In this document: positions 29,823 to 45,950 of the stretch, piece by piece
Layout of the letters: every line of letters starts with the position of its first letter
Numbering within the stretch: the stretch's first letter is position 1
DNA from: Vibrio gazogenes
GTDB taxonomy: Bacteria; Pseudomonadota; Gammaproteobacteria; Enterobacterales; Vibrionaceae
Direction: 5' to 3'
DNA length: 64,000 nucleotides
Assembly (NCBI RefSeq): GCF_002196515.1
Contig: NZ_CP018835.1
Span: 1,984,001 to 2,048,000 of the forward strand
Position numbers and translations under genes: made by a program
Notes under the pieces: model-generated
What the model was told of the DNA's origin: nothing
The model's database searches: none
What the model saw: only the letters and a program-made list of their open reading frames with translations

Positions 29823-30788
29823 TTAATTGAGCTGAGTTCCTACCCCAAACCACTCGGCGCGGGCATTGAGAATATCCTGAACAGGCATTGCTTTCTTGCC
29901 GGGCACTTGTAGTTGTTCTAAAACCAGAACATCTTTTCCTGTCGCAATATAAATGCCAGTTTTATCCGCTCGAATGATGGTTCCGGCTGGCTGGTCAGTC
30001 GATACGTGCTCAACACGACTTTGCCAGACCTTAATGGCGGGGGATGACTCTGCTTTGGGATCGGTTACGGAAAAATGACTGACCGGCCAGGGATTGAATG
30101 CCCGGATACAGCGTTCAATAAAATCGGCTGGTTGTGACCAGTCTATACGGGCTTCTTCTTTACTCAGTTTCTGTGCGTAACTCGCGAGTTGGTCATCCTG
30201 ACGAACGGGTGTTATTTGCTTAGTGCTTATTGCATTGAGCGTTTCAATGAGCGCTTGTGGCCCTAAATGGGCAAGTTTCTCGTACATTGAAGCACTGGTA
30301 TCGGTTGATTCGATGGGGAGTTTGGCAATCGACAACATATCACCGGTATCTAATCCCGCATCCATCTGCATGATTGTAACACCCGTCTCTTGATCGCCCG
30401 CCCAGATAGAACGCTGGATAGGTGCTGCACCACGCCATTTAGGCAGAATCGAACCATGCACGTTGATACACCCTAGTTGTGGGGTATCCAGAATAGCTTG
30501 AGGAAGTAAGAGTCCATAGGCGACAACAACCATCAAATCAGCATTGAGTTCGGCCAGTTGTTGTTTGCTTTCTGGTGATTTAAAGTTTTCCGGTTGATAA
30601 ACCGGAATCTGATGCGCTGTTGCCAAGGTTTTGACTGGGCTGGCGGTCAGTTTCTTGCCTCGTCCGGCGGGGCGATCTGGCTGGGTGTAAACTGCAATGA
30701 CTTCATGTTCTGAAGACAATAATGCCGCCAGATGACGGGCGGCAAAATCCGGAGTTCCGGCGAAAATAATTTTGAGTGACTGACTCAC
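29823..30788 (-). CDS. fmt: Methionyl-tRNA formyltransferase
   Basis: Fmt formylates initiator Met-tRNA using 10-formyl-tetrahydrofolate. The 321-residue protein has the formyl-transferase core with [19 protein letters not shown], including the catalytic Asn/His, and [12 protein letters not shown]-terminal tRNA-binding domain follows. It starts 11 bases after the def stop, and the def-fmt pair is almost universal. Confidence 0.97.
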   Translation of the reverse strand: MSQSLKIIFAGTPDFAARHLAALLSSEHEVIAVYTQPDRPAGRGKKLTASPVKTLATAHQIPVYQPENFKSPESKQQLAELNADLMVVVAYGLLLPQAILDTPQLGCINVHGSILPKWRGAAPIQRSIWAGDQETGVTIMQMDAGLDTGDMLSIAKLPIESTDTSASMYEKLAHLGPQALIETLNAISTKQITPVRQDDQLASYAQKLSKEEARIDWSQPADFIERCIRAFNPWPVSHFSVTDPKAESSPAIKVWQSRVEHVSTDQPAGTIIRADKTGIYIATGKDVLVLEQLQVPGKKAMPVQDILNARAEWFGVGTQLN

Positions 30789-30799
30789 CGTGACCTCAC

Positions 30800-31321
30800 T
30801 TATGCTTCATTTTTCTTTTTTTCGTTCGCGCGTTTGATTTTTTCCAGCTTCTCTTTAATCCGTTTACGTTTTAGCGGAGAGAGATAATCGACGAATAATT
30901 TCCCTTGAAGGTGATCCAACTCATGTTGTACACAGATAGCCAGAAGGTCATCGGCTTCAAAGGTATATTCTTTTCCGTCCCGGTCTAGTGCACGAACCGT
31001 CACTTCTGCTGCTCTTGGAATCAGAGCTCTTGAGCCCGGAACCGATAGACATCCTTCCTCGATGCCATCTTCTCCCCGTTTTTCGAGGATTTCAGGGTTA
31101 ATCAATACACGAGGCTGATCGCGGGTTTCAGAGACATCTATCACCACGATACGCTGATGAAAATCAACCTGTGTTGCTGCCAGACCAATCCCATCTTCTT
31201 GGTACATGGTTTCGATCATGTCATCAACGAACTTCTGGATTTCAGGTGTGACTTCTTGAACGGGTTTTGCGACCGTTCTTAAACGTTCATCAGGAAAAGT
31301 TAATACTTGTAATACAGACAT
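30800..31321 (-). CDS. def: Peptide deformylase
   Basis: Def removes the N-formyl group from new polypeptides. The 173-residue metalloenzyme shows all three motifs: [17 protein letters not shown] (metal-binding Cys) and HELDHLQG (HEXXH metal site and catalytic Glu). I take the ATG at 31321; a GTG at 31327 is also in frame. It is the first gene of def-fmt-rsmB-trkA-trkH. Confidence 0.97.
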   Translation of the reverse strand: MSVLQVLTFPDERLRTVAKPVQEVTPEIQKFVDDMIETMYQEDGIGLAATQVDFHQRIVVIDVSETRDQPRVLINPEILEKRGEDGIEEGCLSVPGSRALIPRAAEVTVRALDRDGKEYTFEADDLLAICVQHELDHLQGKLFVDYLSPLKRKRIKEKLEKIKRANEKKKNEA

Positions 31322-31497
31322 ATACACTCAAATTGTTGAAATGTGCCGAAACAATAAAAAGTCCAATGCTCCAATTCTAGACATTTTAAGACCTAATTGA
31401 CAGCATTGTGAGTGATAAATCGAAGTGATTATTAATTATCCGTCGATTGGACCATTGTTTCACCAACTTATGACTTTGTATCAGGATATCTCCGGAG

Positions 31498-32658
31498 ATG
31501 TACCAATCAGCCTCGCATGTTACAGAACATGACCGACTATTGATGTGGATAAAACTCTGCATGACGCCGCGTCTGGGAACACAATCGTTGTTAAAGTTAC
31601 TCGGCAAAGCATCGCTTGAGCTGTTGAGTCGTTATTCTGAAAAAGAGTGGCTTGCTTTGGGACTCTCGTCTGTGCAGGTCTCTTATCTGTTCTCCGGAGC
31701 CGCGAATCAAGTGGCTGAAGATTGCCTTGAATGGCAAATGCGTGGCAATCATCGTCATATCGTGACTTATTTTTCACCGGAGTATCCGGCACTGTTGAAA
31801 GAAATTCCGTCGCCACCACCACTGTTGTTTGTGCAGGGAGATATTACGCTGCTATCCGTACCACAGATAGCCATTGTCGGTAGCCGACATGCGAGTATGC
31901 AAGGATTGCAAGATGCATGGCATTTTGCGAGTGGGCTTGCTCAGCATCAAGTGGCAGTGACCAGCGGGTTGGCGCTAGGGATTGATGGACAGGCTCATCT
32001 GGGAGCAATTGAGGGGGGTGGTAAAACCATTGCTGTTTTAGGGGCTGGCTTAGAGCGTATCTATCCGGCCCGGCATCGTGGGCTGGCTGAGCGGATGCTT
32101 GAACAGCAGTCCGGTGTTCTGGTGTCAGAATTTTGTCCCTCAACACCGCCCAAATCAATGAACTTTCCTCGCCGTAACCGGATTATCAGTGGGTTATCTC
32201 TGGGAGTACTGGTGATTGAAGCTGCAGAAAAGAGTGGGTCGTTGATTACCGCAAGGTATGCAGCTGAGCAAAATCGGGATGTTTTTGTGATCCCGGGCGC
32301 GATTCATCAGCACGGTTATCGGGGAAGTAATGCACTAATTCGTGATGGCGCTTGCTTAGTTCAGAATATTGAACAGATACTCTCTGAAGTTGGTACGTTA
32401 TCTGCTTGGGTAAAGAAAGAAGAGAAGCAAGAAGAGAAAATTCAGCAAAATGAGCTTTTTCCGCCATTAATTGACGACGAAGAATTGCCATTTGCTGAAG
32501 TGTTAGCTAACGTAGGGGTAAAAGCGACGCCAGTTGATATTCTTGCAACGCGAACCCATATACCAGTTCATGAAGTGATGAGACAGCTACTAGAGCTGGA
32601 ATTATCCGGGCACGTGATTGCAGTTGCTGGTGGCTATATTCGTAAGGGGAGGGGCTAG
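31498..32658 (+). CDS. dprA: DNA-processing protein DprA
   Basis: DprA binds incoming single-stranded DNA during transformation and loads RecA. The 386-residue protein has the Rossmann-fold DprA domain with [38 protein letters not shown] and [14 protein letters not shown]-terminal winged-helix region (about 330-386) follows. The start is uncertain: 31498 has GGAG almost touching it, and ATG at 31543 (MWIKLCMTP) would remove 15 residues. It is divergent from def and leads dprA-smg-yrdD. Confidence 0.94.
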   Translation: MYQSASHVTEHDRLLMWIKLCMTPRLGTQSLLKLLGKASLELLSRYSEKEWLALGLSSVQVSYLFSGAANQVAEDCLEWQMRGNHRHIVTYFSPEYPALLKEIPSPPPLLFVQGDITLLSVPQIAIVGSRHASMQGLQDAWHFASGLAQHQVAVTSGLALGIDGQAHLGAIEGGGKTIAVLGAGLERIYPARHRGLAERMLEQQSGVLVSEFCPSTPPKSMNFPRRNRIISGLSLGVLVIEAAEKSGSLITARYAAEQNRDVFVIPGAIHQHGYRGSNALIRDGACLVQNIEQILSEVGTLSAWVKKEEKQEEKIQQNELFPPLIDDEELPFAEVLANVGVKATPVDILATRTHIPVHEVMRQLLELELSGHVIAVAGGYIRKGRG

Positions 32659-32660
32659 CT

Positions 32661-33137
32661 ATGATGATGGATATTCTTATGTATCTATTCGAAACTTACA
32701 TCCATAGCGATGCTGAGTTACAAGTTGATCAAGATGAGTTAGAGGATGAGCTCCTGCGTGCAGGTTTTCATCAGAAAGAGATCTACAAAGCCCTCAACTG
32801 GTTGGAAGAATTGGCATCTCTACAACAAAGTGATGTGCATTCTCCGTTATCGATCAGTGCTGCAACAGCAATGCGAGTCTATACCGAGAAGGAGACAGCC
32901 CGACTTGATGTTGAATGCCGCGGATTCCTTTTGTTCTTGGAGCAAATTAAAGTGCTGACCCCTGAAACTCGAGAAATGGTCATTGATCGAGTGATGGGAT
33001 TAGAAACCAATGAATTTGAACTGGATGATTTGAAATGGATTATTCTGATGGTGCTATTCAATGTTCCGGGTAATGAGAGTGCCTATACGCTGATGGAAGA
33101 ATGGCTGTATACCAAAGAGCAAGGTATTTTGCACTAA
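32661..33137 (+). CDS. smg: Smg family protein (DUF494)
   Basis: The 158-residue protein is close to E. coli Smg ([52 protein letters not shown]). Its function is not established; the gene follows dprA in most gammaproteobacteria. GGAGGGG stands before the first of several adjacent ATG codons (32661, 32664, 32670), two bases after the dprA stop. Confidence 0.92.
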   Translation: MMMDILMYLFETYIHSDAELQVDQDELEDELLRAGFHQKEIYKALNWLEELASLQQSDVHSPLSISAATAMRVYTEKETARLDVECRGFLLFLEQIKVLTPETREMVIDRVMGLETNEFELDDLKWIILMVLFNVPGNESAYTLMEEWLYTKEQGILH

Positions 33138-33147
33138 TAGAGATTCA

Positions 33148-33717
33148 ATGAGTCGTCATATAGATCAGCAATTATTTTCTGCACATGAACATGCTTTGGA
33201 TGAAGCTGAGTCATGTCCCCAATGTGGTAGTGCGTTACAGTTGCGTCATGGTAAACACGGACCATTTTGGGGCTGCTCTGCCTATCCCGCATGTGATTAT
33301 ATTCGCCCGCGTCACCAACAAGATGGCCATGTTGTTAAAGCTTTAGGTGTGCCCTGCCCTGAGTGTGGCAATGAATTGGTATTAAGGCAGGGGCGTTATG
33401 GCATGTTTATCGGCTGTAGCCATTTCCCGCAATGTCATCATATTGAATCTTCCGATCCGCCCAAGACTGAACAACCCCGAGAGGTGTGTTGTCCGGAATG
33501 TCATACTGGTCAATTGGTTGAACGAAAATCTCGGTTTGGTAAGACTTTCTGGGCTTGCGATCAGTATCCGAAGTGTAAGTTTGCGATCAATGCTCCGCCA
33601 GTGATTGGGCAATGTAGCGAATGTGGTTTCCCGCTGTTGATTGAAAAAAAATCGGCATCCGGTATGACATTGGTGTGTGCTGCCCGGCGGTGCGGTCATG
33701 TTCAAGAGACTGAATAA
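33148..33717 (+). CDS. yrdD: Zinc-finger protein, topoisomerase I C-terminal type
   Basis: The 189-residue protein carries four Cys4-type fingers like those at the C-terminus of topoisomerase I: CPQCG (23-27), CPECGNELVLRQGRYGMFIGC, CPECHTGQLVERKSRFGKTFWAC and CSECGFPLLIEKK (final finger ending in CAARRCG). It has no catalytic domain. A DNA- or RNA-binding role is likely but unproven. It closes dprA-smg-yrdD; a perfect 7-bp inverted repeat (33738-33759) without T-run follows before the convergent purK. Confidence 0.88.
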   Translation: MSRHIDQQLFSAHEHALDEAESCPQCGSALQLRHGKHGPFWGCSAYPACDYIRPRHQQDGHVVKALGVPCPECGNELVLRQGRYGMFIGCSHFPQCHHIESSDPPKTEQPREVCCPECHTGQLVERKSRFGKTFWACDQYPKCKFAINAPPVIGQCSECGFPLLIEKKSASGMTLVCAARRCGHVQETE

Positions 33718-33821
33718 CGAAATGATGGAATAAGTCACCAAGGGCAGTGATACCCTTGGCTGATGAGTCGGTTATTCAAGCTCTGGTTTGAAACGTGAGT
33801 CAAACCATGGACTACATGGCA

Positions 33822-34952
33822 TTATTGATGTTGGCTGGCGAATTGATGGACAGCTGGAAATGCATCTGCCGGAAGTATATCAGCAAGCGAACAGATGATT
33901 CGCTCCAGCTCTGCATAGTAATCCGCACTGACATTGATGTGCCCCATCTTTCTGCCTGAACGTTTTTCTTTACCATACCAGTGGATATGGCATCCTTCCG
34001 TTGCCAGAATCTCTGAGGGGAGTGTATCTTCGCCCAGAATATTCACCATACATGTGGGGCGAATCAGTTTTGTACTGCCCAGAGGTAAACCACATACTGC
34101 ACGTAAATGATTCTCAAACTGGCATGTATCTGCGCCCTGTTGAGTCCAGTGGCCTGAGTTGTGTACCCGAGGCGCGATCTCGTTGACAAGTAACTGCCCC
34201 TGAACATCAAAAAATTCCAGCGCGAGGACCCCCACGTAATTGAGCGTGTTCGCAACTGCTTCAAACATGGTTTTGGCCTGTTGCTGTAACATTTGCGCAT
34301 CTATGGATGTTGATAGACTCAGTACACCATCGGTGTGGATGTTCTCTGATAGTGGGTAAACAACCCATTGCCCATCTTTGCCACGAGCTCCAACCAGTGA
34401 TACTTCGCGATCAAAGGGGACAAATTCTTCAGCAACAATCGCTTGATTGTCACTAGCTTCAATACATTGTTGCATTTCCGGCCAGATTGCATCGGCATCG
34501 GTTGTTGATTTTAGTCGCCACTGACCTTTTCCGTCATACCCGCCTAAAGCACTCTTCAGAACCATTGGTATACCGACATGGCGAATCGCACTGTCAAAGT
34601 CATCTCTGGTTTTGATGACAAAATACTTGGCATTTTTGACGCCGGCTTCATCAAGCAGTGCTTTTTCGAGACGACGGTCACCACCGGTTTTGATGGCTTG
34701 TGCGCCGGGGAGTAGTTTCCCACTCTGTTCGCACTGGTGGAGAACATCATGTGGGATGTGTTCAAATTCGGCAGTAATGACATCCGCTTGCTGAATGGCA
34801 TTCTCCAAACCATGCCCTTGTACTTCCTGAGTCAGCGGATGAATCATCTGCCCACTGACCACATCGAAGGCGCTAATGTGAATGTTCAAGGGCGCTCCGG
34901 CAAGTGACATCATCCGCGCGAGTTGGCCTGCGCCTAAGACAAGTACGTGCAT
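33822..34952 (-). CDS. purK: N5-carboxyaminoimidazole ribonucleotide synthase
   Basis: PurK makes N5-CAIR from AIR, ATP and bicarbonate in purine synthesis. The 376-residue ATP-grasp enzyme begins [15 protein letters not shown] and contains the substrate-handling [15 protein letters not shown] and the metal site [21 protein letters not shown] (shown in part in the family as EIAPRxHNSG). It starts five bases after the purE stop, so purEK is one unit. Confidence 0.97.
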   Translation of the reverse strand: MHVLVLGAGQLARMMSLAGAPLNIHISAFDVVSGQMIHPLTQEVQGHGLENAIQQADVITAEFEHIPHDVLHQCEQSGKLLPGAQAIKTGGDRRLEKALLDEAGVKNAKYFVIKTRDDFDSAIRHVGIPMVLKSALGGYDGKGQWRLKSTTDADAIWPEMQQCIEASDNQAIVAEEFVPFDREVSLVGARGKDGQWVVYPLSENIHTDGVLSLSTSIDAQMLQQQAKTMFEAVANTLNYVGVLALEFFDVQGQLLVNEIAPRVHNSGHWTQQGADTCQFENHLRAVCGLPLGSTKLIRPTCMVNILGEDTLPSEILATEGCHIHWYGKEKRSGRKMGHINVSADYYAELERIICSLADILPADAFPAVHQFASQHQ

Positions 34953-34957
34953 ACTGG

Positions 34958-35443
34958 TTATTCCTCGGTTGGATCTGGATGGGCAAGAACGGTATCTGTT
35001 TGCGATTGACGAAACGCTTCAACTTTTTGCATAACCTGTTCATCGTGAACGCCAATAATTTGCGCTGCCAGAATACCTGCGTTCGCTGCACCAGCTTCAC
35101 CAATCGCTAAAGTACCAACCGCGATACCTTTAGGCATCTGAACGATAGAAAGTAGCGAGTCCATTCCTTTTAACGCCTTGGATTGAACCGGAACACCCAG
35201 CACGGGTAGACTGGTAAAAGCTGCGGCCATGCCCGGCAAGTGAGCAGCGCCGCCAGCACCAGCGATGATCACTTTGAGACCACGTGCTTTGGCCTGACTT
35301 GCATAGTCGGCCAGTAACTGAGGTGTACGGTGTGCTGAAACGACCTTGGTTTCATATTCCACACCGAATTGCTCTAACATTTCTGCGGCGAGCTTCATCG
35401 TTGGCCAATCGGACTTCGAGCCCATTATAATTCCGACTTTCAT
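34958..35443 (-). CDS. purE: N5-CAIR mutase
   Basis: PurE converts N5-CAIR to CAIR, the step after PurK. The 161-residue class I enzyme has [13 protein letters not shown] and the VSAHRTP loop with the catalytic histidine, plus [13 protein letters not shown]. The reading frame extends to 35476, but GAAGGAG stands before the ATG at 35443, where the conserved protein begins. A PurR box and a TATAAT element lie upstream. Confidence 0.97.
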   Translation of the reverse strand: MKVGIIMGSKSDWPTMKLAAEMLEQFGVEYETKVVSAHRTPQLLADYASQAKARGLKVIIAGAGGAAHLPGMAAAFTSLPVLGVPVQSKALKGMDSLLSIVQMPKGIAVGTLAIGEAGAANAGILAAQIIGVHDEQVMQKVEAFRQSQTDTVLAHPDPTEE

Positions 35444-35514
35444 CTCAGACTCCTTCAGGTTTATTGCAATGCTCAAGTATGTTTATGCTGTCAACGTGCG
35501 ACAATTTTGCGCGC

Positions 35515-35552
35515 ATTATACGGGGAAATTTGCCGAAGGAAAACGTTTGCGT
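35515..35552 (-). promoter_or_regulatory. purEK promoter with PurR operator
   Basis: On the minus strand a perfect -10 TATAAT occupies 35515-35520. A PurR-type box, AGGAAAACGTTTGCGT, lies at 35537-35552 and matches the consensus ANGCAANCGNTTNCNT at all but one fixed position. It overlaps the expected -35 region, so bound repressor would block RNA polymerase. The same 200-base gap also serves the divergent tsaC. Confidence 0.88.
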
Positions 35553-35647
35553 CTGGAAGGTTCCCCCGATAACGTATTTTCGGACAAAATTGATTTCGTT
35601 TTTTGGCATGATCGTTTGTACACTAGTGGCATCATCATCCGAGCATA

Positions 35648-37149
<1,502 letters not shown>

Positions 37150-37215
37150 CAGTGTTCGTTGGGAGTGATAGGGTCAAAAGATTCTTTTCTATTTTCTTTG
37201 AGTGAAGGCAAGGAT

Positions 37216-38079
37216 ATGGCTTATCAGGATCAGTATGCAGTATTCGGCAATCCAATCGGTCACAGCAAATCTCCTTTTATACAGACACTGTTTGCTCGCC
37301 AGACCAACCAAGACATGGTCTATACGGCTGAGTTGGCGCCGATAGATGGTTTTAAAACAGCAGTAGATGCGTTTTTCTCTCGAGGGGGAAAGGGATGTAA
37401 TGTGACTGTTCCCTTTAAAGAGGAAGCATACGCGTTTGCCGATCTGTTGACCGAGCGCGCCCAAATTGCTGGTGCGGTCAATACATTAAAGAAACTCGAT
37501 GATGGCGGCATTCTCGGGGACAATACCGATGGTGCTGGTCTGGTTCAGGATTTATTGCAGTATCAGGTGCCCTTGAAGGGAGCGAAAATTTTGTTAATTG
37601 GTGCGGGTGGTGCAGCAAGAGGCGTGATTCATCCTTTATTAGCACAATCTCCCGACTCAATTGTGATTACCAACCGGACTTTCACCAAAGCACAAGATCT
37701 TGCTACTTTTTTCCAAGAACATAACCGTCAAAATCAAGACTCGTTAACATCCGTACCAGTCTCGGCTCAACCGATGTCAGAAATCCATACGGCATTCGAT
37801 GTGGTAATCAATTCGACGTCAGCAAGTCTGTCCGGAGCGCTACCGGATATTTCCAGTGATATCTTTGCAGAAAGAAGTGTTGCTTATGACATGATGTATG
37901 GCAAAGGGCTCACGGTTTTTAATCACTGGGCTGTGGAGAATGGGTGTGCTCATGCCTATGATGGCTTGGGGATGTTAGTTGGACAAGCGGCGGAAAGCTT
38001 CATGCTATGGCGTGGCATTCGCCCCGGCACGCGGCAGATATTAAGAGAGCTGAGACGCAATTTGGAAGGCAGTCTATGA
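37216..38079 (+). CDS. aroE: Shikimate dehydrogenase
   Basis: AroE reduces 3-dehydroshikimate with NADPH. The 287-residue protein has the substrate motif [12 protein letters not shown], the catalytic-lysine region [11 protein letters not shown] and the NADP-binding GAGGAARG. The frame is open from 37159, but AAGG precedes the ATG at 37216, where the family N-terminus starts. It is slightly longer than the E. coli enzyme. Its stop codon overlaps the yrdB start (ATGA). Confidence 0.96.
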   Translation: MAYQDQYAVFGNPIGHSKSPFIQTLFARQTNQDMVYTAELAPIDGFKTAVDAFFSRGGKGCNVTVPFKEEAYAFADLLTERAQIAGAVNTLKKLDDGGILGDNTDGAGLVQDLLQYQVPLKGAKILLIGAGGAARGVIHPLLAQSPDSIVITNRTFTKAQDLATFFQEHNRQNQDSLTSVPVSAQPMSEIHTAFDVVINSTSASLSGALPDISSDIFAERSVAYDMMYGKGLTVFNHWAVENGCAHAYDGLGMLVGQAAESFMLWRGIRPGTRQILRELRRNLEGSL

Positions 38080-38348
38080 ATCAGTCGATTCTTTTTCCTG
38101 ATGTGCAGTCTTGGGATCAAGCAACGCAGCAAATCCGCTTTCCGGCTCAATGTCAGGGGGCGTTAATTGAGTGTACTGTTGCCGTTACTGTTCTGGAACA
38201 CATTTCCGGCCAGCAAATAACGAATGAAGAAGAGGCTGTCAGGATTTTCTCTCAATATCGTTTCGATTGCGAAGAATTGGCCGAGCAGCTAATTGAAGAT
38301 GAAGCATACAATGCGCTCGGGCAAATCGACCTGACCGTCTCTAACTAG
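38076..38348 (+). CDS. yrdB: DUF1488 family protein (YrdB)
   Basis: The 90-residue acidic protein matches the DUF1488 pattern ([14 protein letters not shown] near the start, [14 protein letters not shown] near the end). Function is unknown. It overlaps aroE by four bases, so it is probably translationally coupled, and it shares four bases with the stop of the convergent yrdA gene. The E. coli order aroE-yrdB is the same. Confidence 0.88.
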   Translation: MNQSILFPDVQSWDQATQQIRFPAQCQGALIECTVAVTVLEHISGQQITNEEEAVRIFSQYRFDCEELAEQLIEDEAYNALGQIDLTVSN

Positions 38349-38893
38349 CCGATATCTTCTACTTGATGAAGAAAGTCATCTTTATTCTGAACATAGTTCT
38401 CTGCAGATTTAACTAAGAAGGCTCGTTCTTCATCCGTGAGTGGGCGAGCCTGTTTGGCAGGATTGCCCATATAAAGGTAGCCGCTTTGCAATGTTTTGTT
38501 GGGTGGGACCAAACTACCTGCTCCAATGACAACTTCACTTTCTACCGTCACCCCATCAAGAATAATGCTGCCCATACCAACCAGAACTCTGTCCTGAATT
38601 GTACAACCATGTAGCATTGCTTTATGACCTACAGTGACATCATCGCCAATAATCAGTGGGAAACCATTCGGGTTCGCGGCATTTTTGTGAGTGACATGAA
38701 GAACCGAACCATCCTGAATATTACTTCTTTTCCCGATATGGATATGGTTAACATCGCCTCGGGCCGCCACCAAAGGCCAGATACTCGAATCATCCCCGAT
38801 CCGGATATCACCGACTAATACAGCAGTACTATCCACATAAACACGTCGACCAAGTTCTGGGGCAATCCCTTTATAGCGCCGAATTGAACTCAT
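38345..38893 (-). CDS. yrdA: Gamma-class carbonic anhydrase-like hexapeptide protein
   Basis: The 182-residue protein is a left-handed beta-helix with hexapeptide repeats (VLVGDIRIGDDSSIWP and following). The putative metal ligands are the histidines in VLHVTHKN and VGHKAMLHGC. It is close to E. coli YrdA; members bind zinc, but carbonic anhydrase activity is often absent. It is convergent with yrdB and ends within its stop codon. The gene starts 550 bases from 16S rRNA, divergent from the rRNA promoters. Confidence 0.93.
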   Translation of the reverse strand: MSSIRRYKGIAPELGRRVYVDSTAVLVGDIRIGDDSSIWPLVAARGDVNHIHIGKRSNIQDGSVLHVTHKNAANPNGFPLIIGDDVTVGHKAMLHGCTIQDRVLVGMGSIILDGVTVESEVVIGAGSLVPPNKTLQSGYLYMGNPAKQARPLTDEERAFLVKSAENYVQNKDDFLHQVEDIG

Positions 38894-39035
38894 GATGCTC
38901 TCCTCAAAATGTTAGTTTTTTGCTTTTCGTGGTGTCGAATAAGGATAATGGCTTTTCAGTTTGGAGTAAAAATAGACTTTCTGCCTAAAAAACACTCGGT
39001 TGATTAGAAACATAGGAAAACTTATTAAAAAGGGC

Positions 39036-39063
39036 TTGCCAATCGAAAGGCGATGCCTATAAT
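39036..39063 (+). promoter_or_regulatory. rRNA operon promoter P1
   Basis: TTGCCA (39036-39041), a 16-bp spacer and TATAAT (39058-39063) are followed by a GC-rich discriminator GCCCCTCGC, typical of stringently controlled promoters. An A-rich stretch directly upstream (about 39015-39031) resembles an UP element. Confidence 0.9.
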
Positions 39064-39148
39064 GCCCCTCGCTGACACGGGATAGCGGAGAGAAATCCCC
39101 ATCTGTGTCAGTCCGGTCTTCACCGAAAAATAAATCTGAAAAAAGTGT

Positions 39149-39176
39149 TTGACACCAAGATTTATCTCGCTAGAAT
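39149..39176 (+). promoter_or_regulatory. rRNA operon promoter P2
   Basis: TTGACA (39149-39154), a 16-bp spacer and TAGAAT (39171-39176) lie about 110 bp downstream of P1, the usual tandem layout. Confidence 0.9.
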
Positions 39177-39211
39177 GACCGCCTCTTCGAACGTAGAACG
39201 TTTTGAAGAAT

Positions 39212-39223
39212 CGCTCTTTAACA
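39212..39223 (+). promoter_or_regulatory. boxA antitermination element of the rRNA leader
   Basis: CGCTCTTTAACA matches the NusB/S10-binding boxA. A second copy, TGCTCTTTAACA, is at 41184-41195 in the 16S-23S spacer after tRNAGlu. Confidence 0.9.
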
Positions 39224-39230
39224 ATATAGA

Positions 39231-39253
39231 CCAATCAATCTGTGTGGGCACTC
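39231..39253 (+). other. 5' strand of the 16S RNase III processing stem
   Basis: This segment (core ATCAATCTGTGTGG) is complementary to the spacer segment 41010-41033 after 16S (core CCACACAGATTGAT), with very few mismatches. Pairing would loop out the 16S rRNA for RNase III cleavage. Confidence 0.85.
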
Positions 39254-39449
39254 GTCGATAAATATCCAATAAGATTTTATCAATGAATCGAGTGACCAAT
39301 ATCAAGTTGGAAAGCAGTTTACTGTTATCTGACAAGAGCACAGTCAATTCAACATTACTTATGTAATGTCACTTTTTGCTTCTGCTTTTTTTAAAGCGGA
39401 GACGAAAAGCAGTATTCATTGAGCCGACACTTTGGTGTCACAAAAACTT

Positions 39450-40991
<1,542 letters not shown>

Positions 40992-41050
40992 CGAAAAGAT
41001 ATTTTGGATGAGTGTCCACACAGATTGATTTGGTTTATGTAGAGTGCATT

Positions 41051-41126
41051 GTCCCGTTCGTCTAGAGGCCTAGGACACCGCCCTTTCACGGCGGTAACAG
41101 GGGTTCGACTCCCCTACGGGATACCA
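41051..41126 (+). tRNA. tRNA-Glu (UUC)
   Basis: A 76-nt tRNA with encoded CCA lies in the 16S-23S spacer. The anticodon loop reads CTTTCAC, giving UUC, and the T arm has GGTTCGA. The first acceptor pair is a G-U wobble (GTCCCGT with ACGGGAT). It is the only tRNA in the spacer. Confidence 0.98.
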
Positions 41127-41425
41127 TTTTTAAATGTATTTAAATAGTATGTTTAAAAATGGTTTTGTAATATACAAAATCTTTGCTCTTTAACAATTTG
41201 GAAAGCTGACAAAATAATGTGTGTTTCTCTGGAAACAGACGATTATTTGTAAAAGTTCTCAATACTTTCTCGAAAGAGAAAGACCAACACAATCAAGTGT
41301 TCTTGGAATGACACGATTTAGTGTCTATTCAATTGAGTCCGGCAAAACCAGTCTCTCACTCATGTAAAATAATGAGAGACACCTAGGTTACTGATAATGC
41401 AGCTCGAAACTTCTTCGGGTTGTAT

Positions 41426-44316
<2,891 letters not shown>

Positions 44317-44392
44317 CAACACCGAAGGGGTTTTAGGGCTCATAAGAGACTTGATTGTGTAGAGAGAATCAGCTTTTCGAATTGAAAGAATT

Positions 44393-44511
44393 TGCTTGGC
44401 GACGATAGCGTTTTGGACCCACCTGATTCCATGCCGAACTCAGACGTGAAACGAAACAGCGCCGATGGTAGTGTGGGGTCTCCCCATGTGAGAGTAGGAC
44501 ATCGCCAGGCT
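44393..44511 (+). rRNA. rrf: 5S ribosomal RNA
   Basis: The gene begins TGCTTGGCGACGATAGCG and ends CATCGCCAGGCT, about 120 nt. Its two ends pair (GCTTGGCG with CGCCAGGC). It follows 23S by about 76 bases. Confidence 0.97.
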
Positions 44512-44600
44512 TACTTCCTTGTTTTCAGATTTTGAAAAATCTGAAGGCAAAACTAAATAAAGCATCTAATCAATAAGACTTTATTTAAGTAACAATTTGT

Positions 44601-44691
44601 GGAGAGATGGCTGAGTGGTTGAAAGCACCGGTCTTGAAAACCGGCGTACGTTAATAGCGTACCTAGGGTTCAAATCCCTATCTCTCCGCCA
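44601..44691 (+). tRNA. tRNA-Ser (UGA)
   Basis: This 91-nt class II tRNA has a long variable arm (GTACG...CGTAC), anticodon loop CTTGAAA giving UGA, and encoded CCA. It is the distal tRNA of the rRNA operon. Confidence 0.98.
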
Positions 44692-44697
44692 CCTTTA

Positions 44698-44728
44698 AAA
44701 AGCTGTTGTTTATCAACAGCTTTTTTTA
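44698..44728 (+). terminator. Terminator of the rRNA operon
   Basis: AAAGCTGTTG and CAACAGCTTT (within 44698-44722) pair and are followed by a T-run. It lies just past the tRNASer gene. Confidence 0.9.
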
Positions 44729-44984
44729 TGTCAAAAAATCACCTATCCATGCCCGTTAATTGCCCTATTTTTCCCGTCAGAATTTGATGTATTCATCCAT
44801 CTATTCAGCGCCTCTGGCCTATCAGAATATTCAAAACTTCATCAGTTGTTCTTTTATATATTCATCCTCATAAAAATGAGAATGATCTGGTGCTACTGTC
44901 GTCCGTGGACCAAGTAACCGTGACATAATGTGAGCTGTCGAGTATGTTGTTTGACGCGATTACACACTTTCCTTGTTGTTTTTT

Positions 44985-45446
44985 ATGTCGAAGAAAATCT
45001 ACATCCAATATTGTTTTATATTCTATTTTTCTGCTCATTGCTGGCTGCTCTTCAGCACCAGACAGCGTGAAATTATCTGTTCACGACTATTGTGCGGAAC
45101 CACTCGATAGGACAACACAGACCTTATCTCAGTTTACCGGGCCTTTCGCATCAGAAATGCAGTATAAGACCGGTGTATATATCTTGGAACAAGGGACGAG
45201 TCAAAATAAAAATTATCACCAATAGTCTGGCATCTAACGATAATTTAGAGGCCTTTAGCGGTTACCAAAGAAATAGAGCCGCATTGCTGGATACTGGCGT
45301 AGAGGTTTATGAGTTTAGGCCTGATGCCAGAATTAGGCAGAGGGTCATGGCAGGTCACCAAAGATTTTAACCCTGACGGAAAGGTTCGGTTATCTAAACG
45401 CATTGGGGTTAAACTACGGAGAATCGTGCCGAAAAATATACTATAA
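44985..45446 (+). pseudogene. Decayed phospholipase-D-family lipoprotein gene
   Basis: Three fragments in different frames read as one collapsed protein. The first has a lipoprotein signal (LYSIFLLIAGC) and continues to MQYKTGVYILEQG. The second, in another frame (about 45190-45330), reads KIKIITNSLASNDNLEAFSG and LLDTGVEVYEFRPDAR, a signature of PLD/cardiolipin-synthase-like proteins. The third reads WQVTKDFNPDGKVRL to KLRRIVPKNIL, like the C-terminus of that family, ending at TAA 45444-45446. The catalytic HKD repeats are missing, so most of a roughly 500-residue protein has been deleted. Confidence 0.65.
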
Positions 45447-45950
45447 CGCTTTGATTCTAAAATCATCAGGGCCAATTAATTTTGGTCTTTTGTCGAAAGC
45501 ACTGTGTTGTATTTTTCCGTTGATAAATCATATTATTCTCAATGGAACTGATGCAGATAATATAAACTTAAACCTATATCAGTTGTTATTCTCTGAAATA
45601 AAGTTCATTCAATCGAAGATGTTTCATTTGATAAGCATAAAAAGATGAATTGAATATTCATCATGGAGAATACCTTGTCAATGTGGAAATATCAGTATAG
45701 TCGCTCTTGATCCTATACTTGTTTATGTCTTGCTCTCAATTCGTAGATCCTATCAATTGTTCTATTTACGACTCTTTTACTCAATAAGCGACGCTATCTA
45801 GTGATTTTTAATTTTATTTGTGTGATAACTTAATCCATTAAAGTATGTGATGAGCTTGTTGGATAACGCCGGTGAATTTTGTAGAAACGCTATCACACAC
45901 TATTTTCAAATTAGATTTGGTATAGGCCGAAATTTGGTGAGAGGGTACTC
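45447..45950. other. Intergenic stretch after the PLD pseudogene
   Basis: This AT-rich stretch has an 81-codon open frame (45403-45648) with no ribosome site and no recognisable product. I see no convincing gene. The last 100 bases serve as leader of the chemoreceptor gene. Confidence 0.5.

Noticed and set aside
45403..45648. An 81-codon frame after the PLD pseudogene
   Set aside because: No ribosome site and no family resemblance, and it overlaps the end of the pseudogene in another frame.
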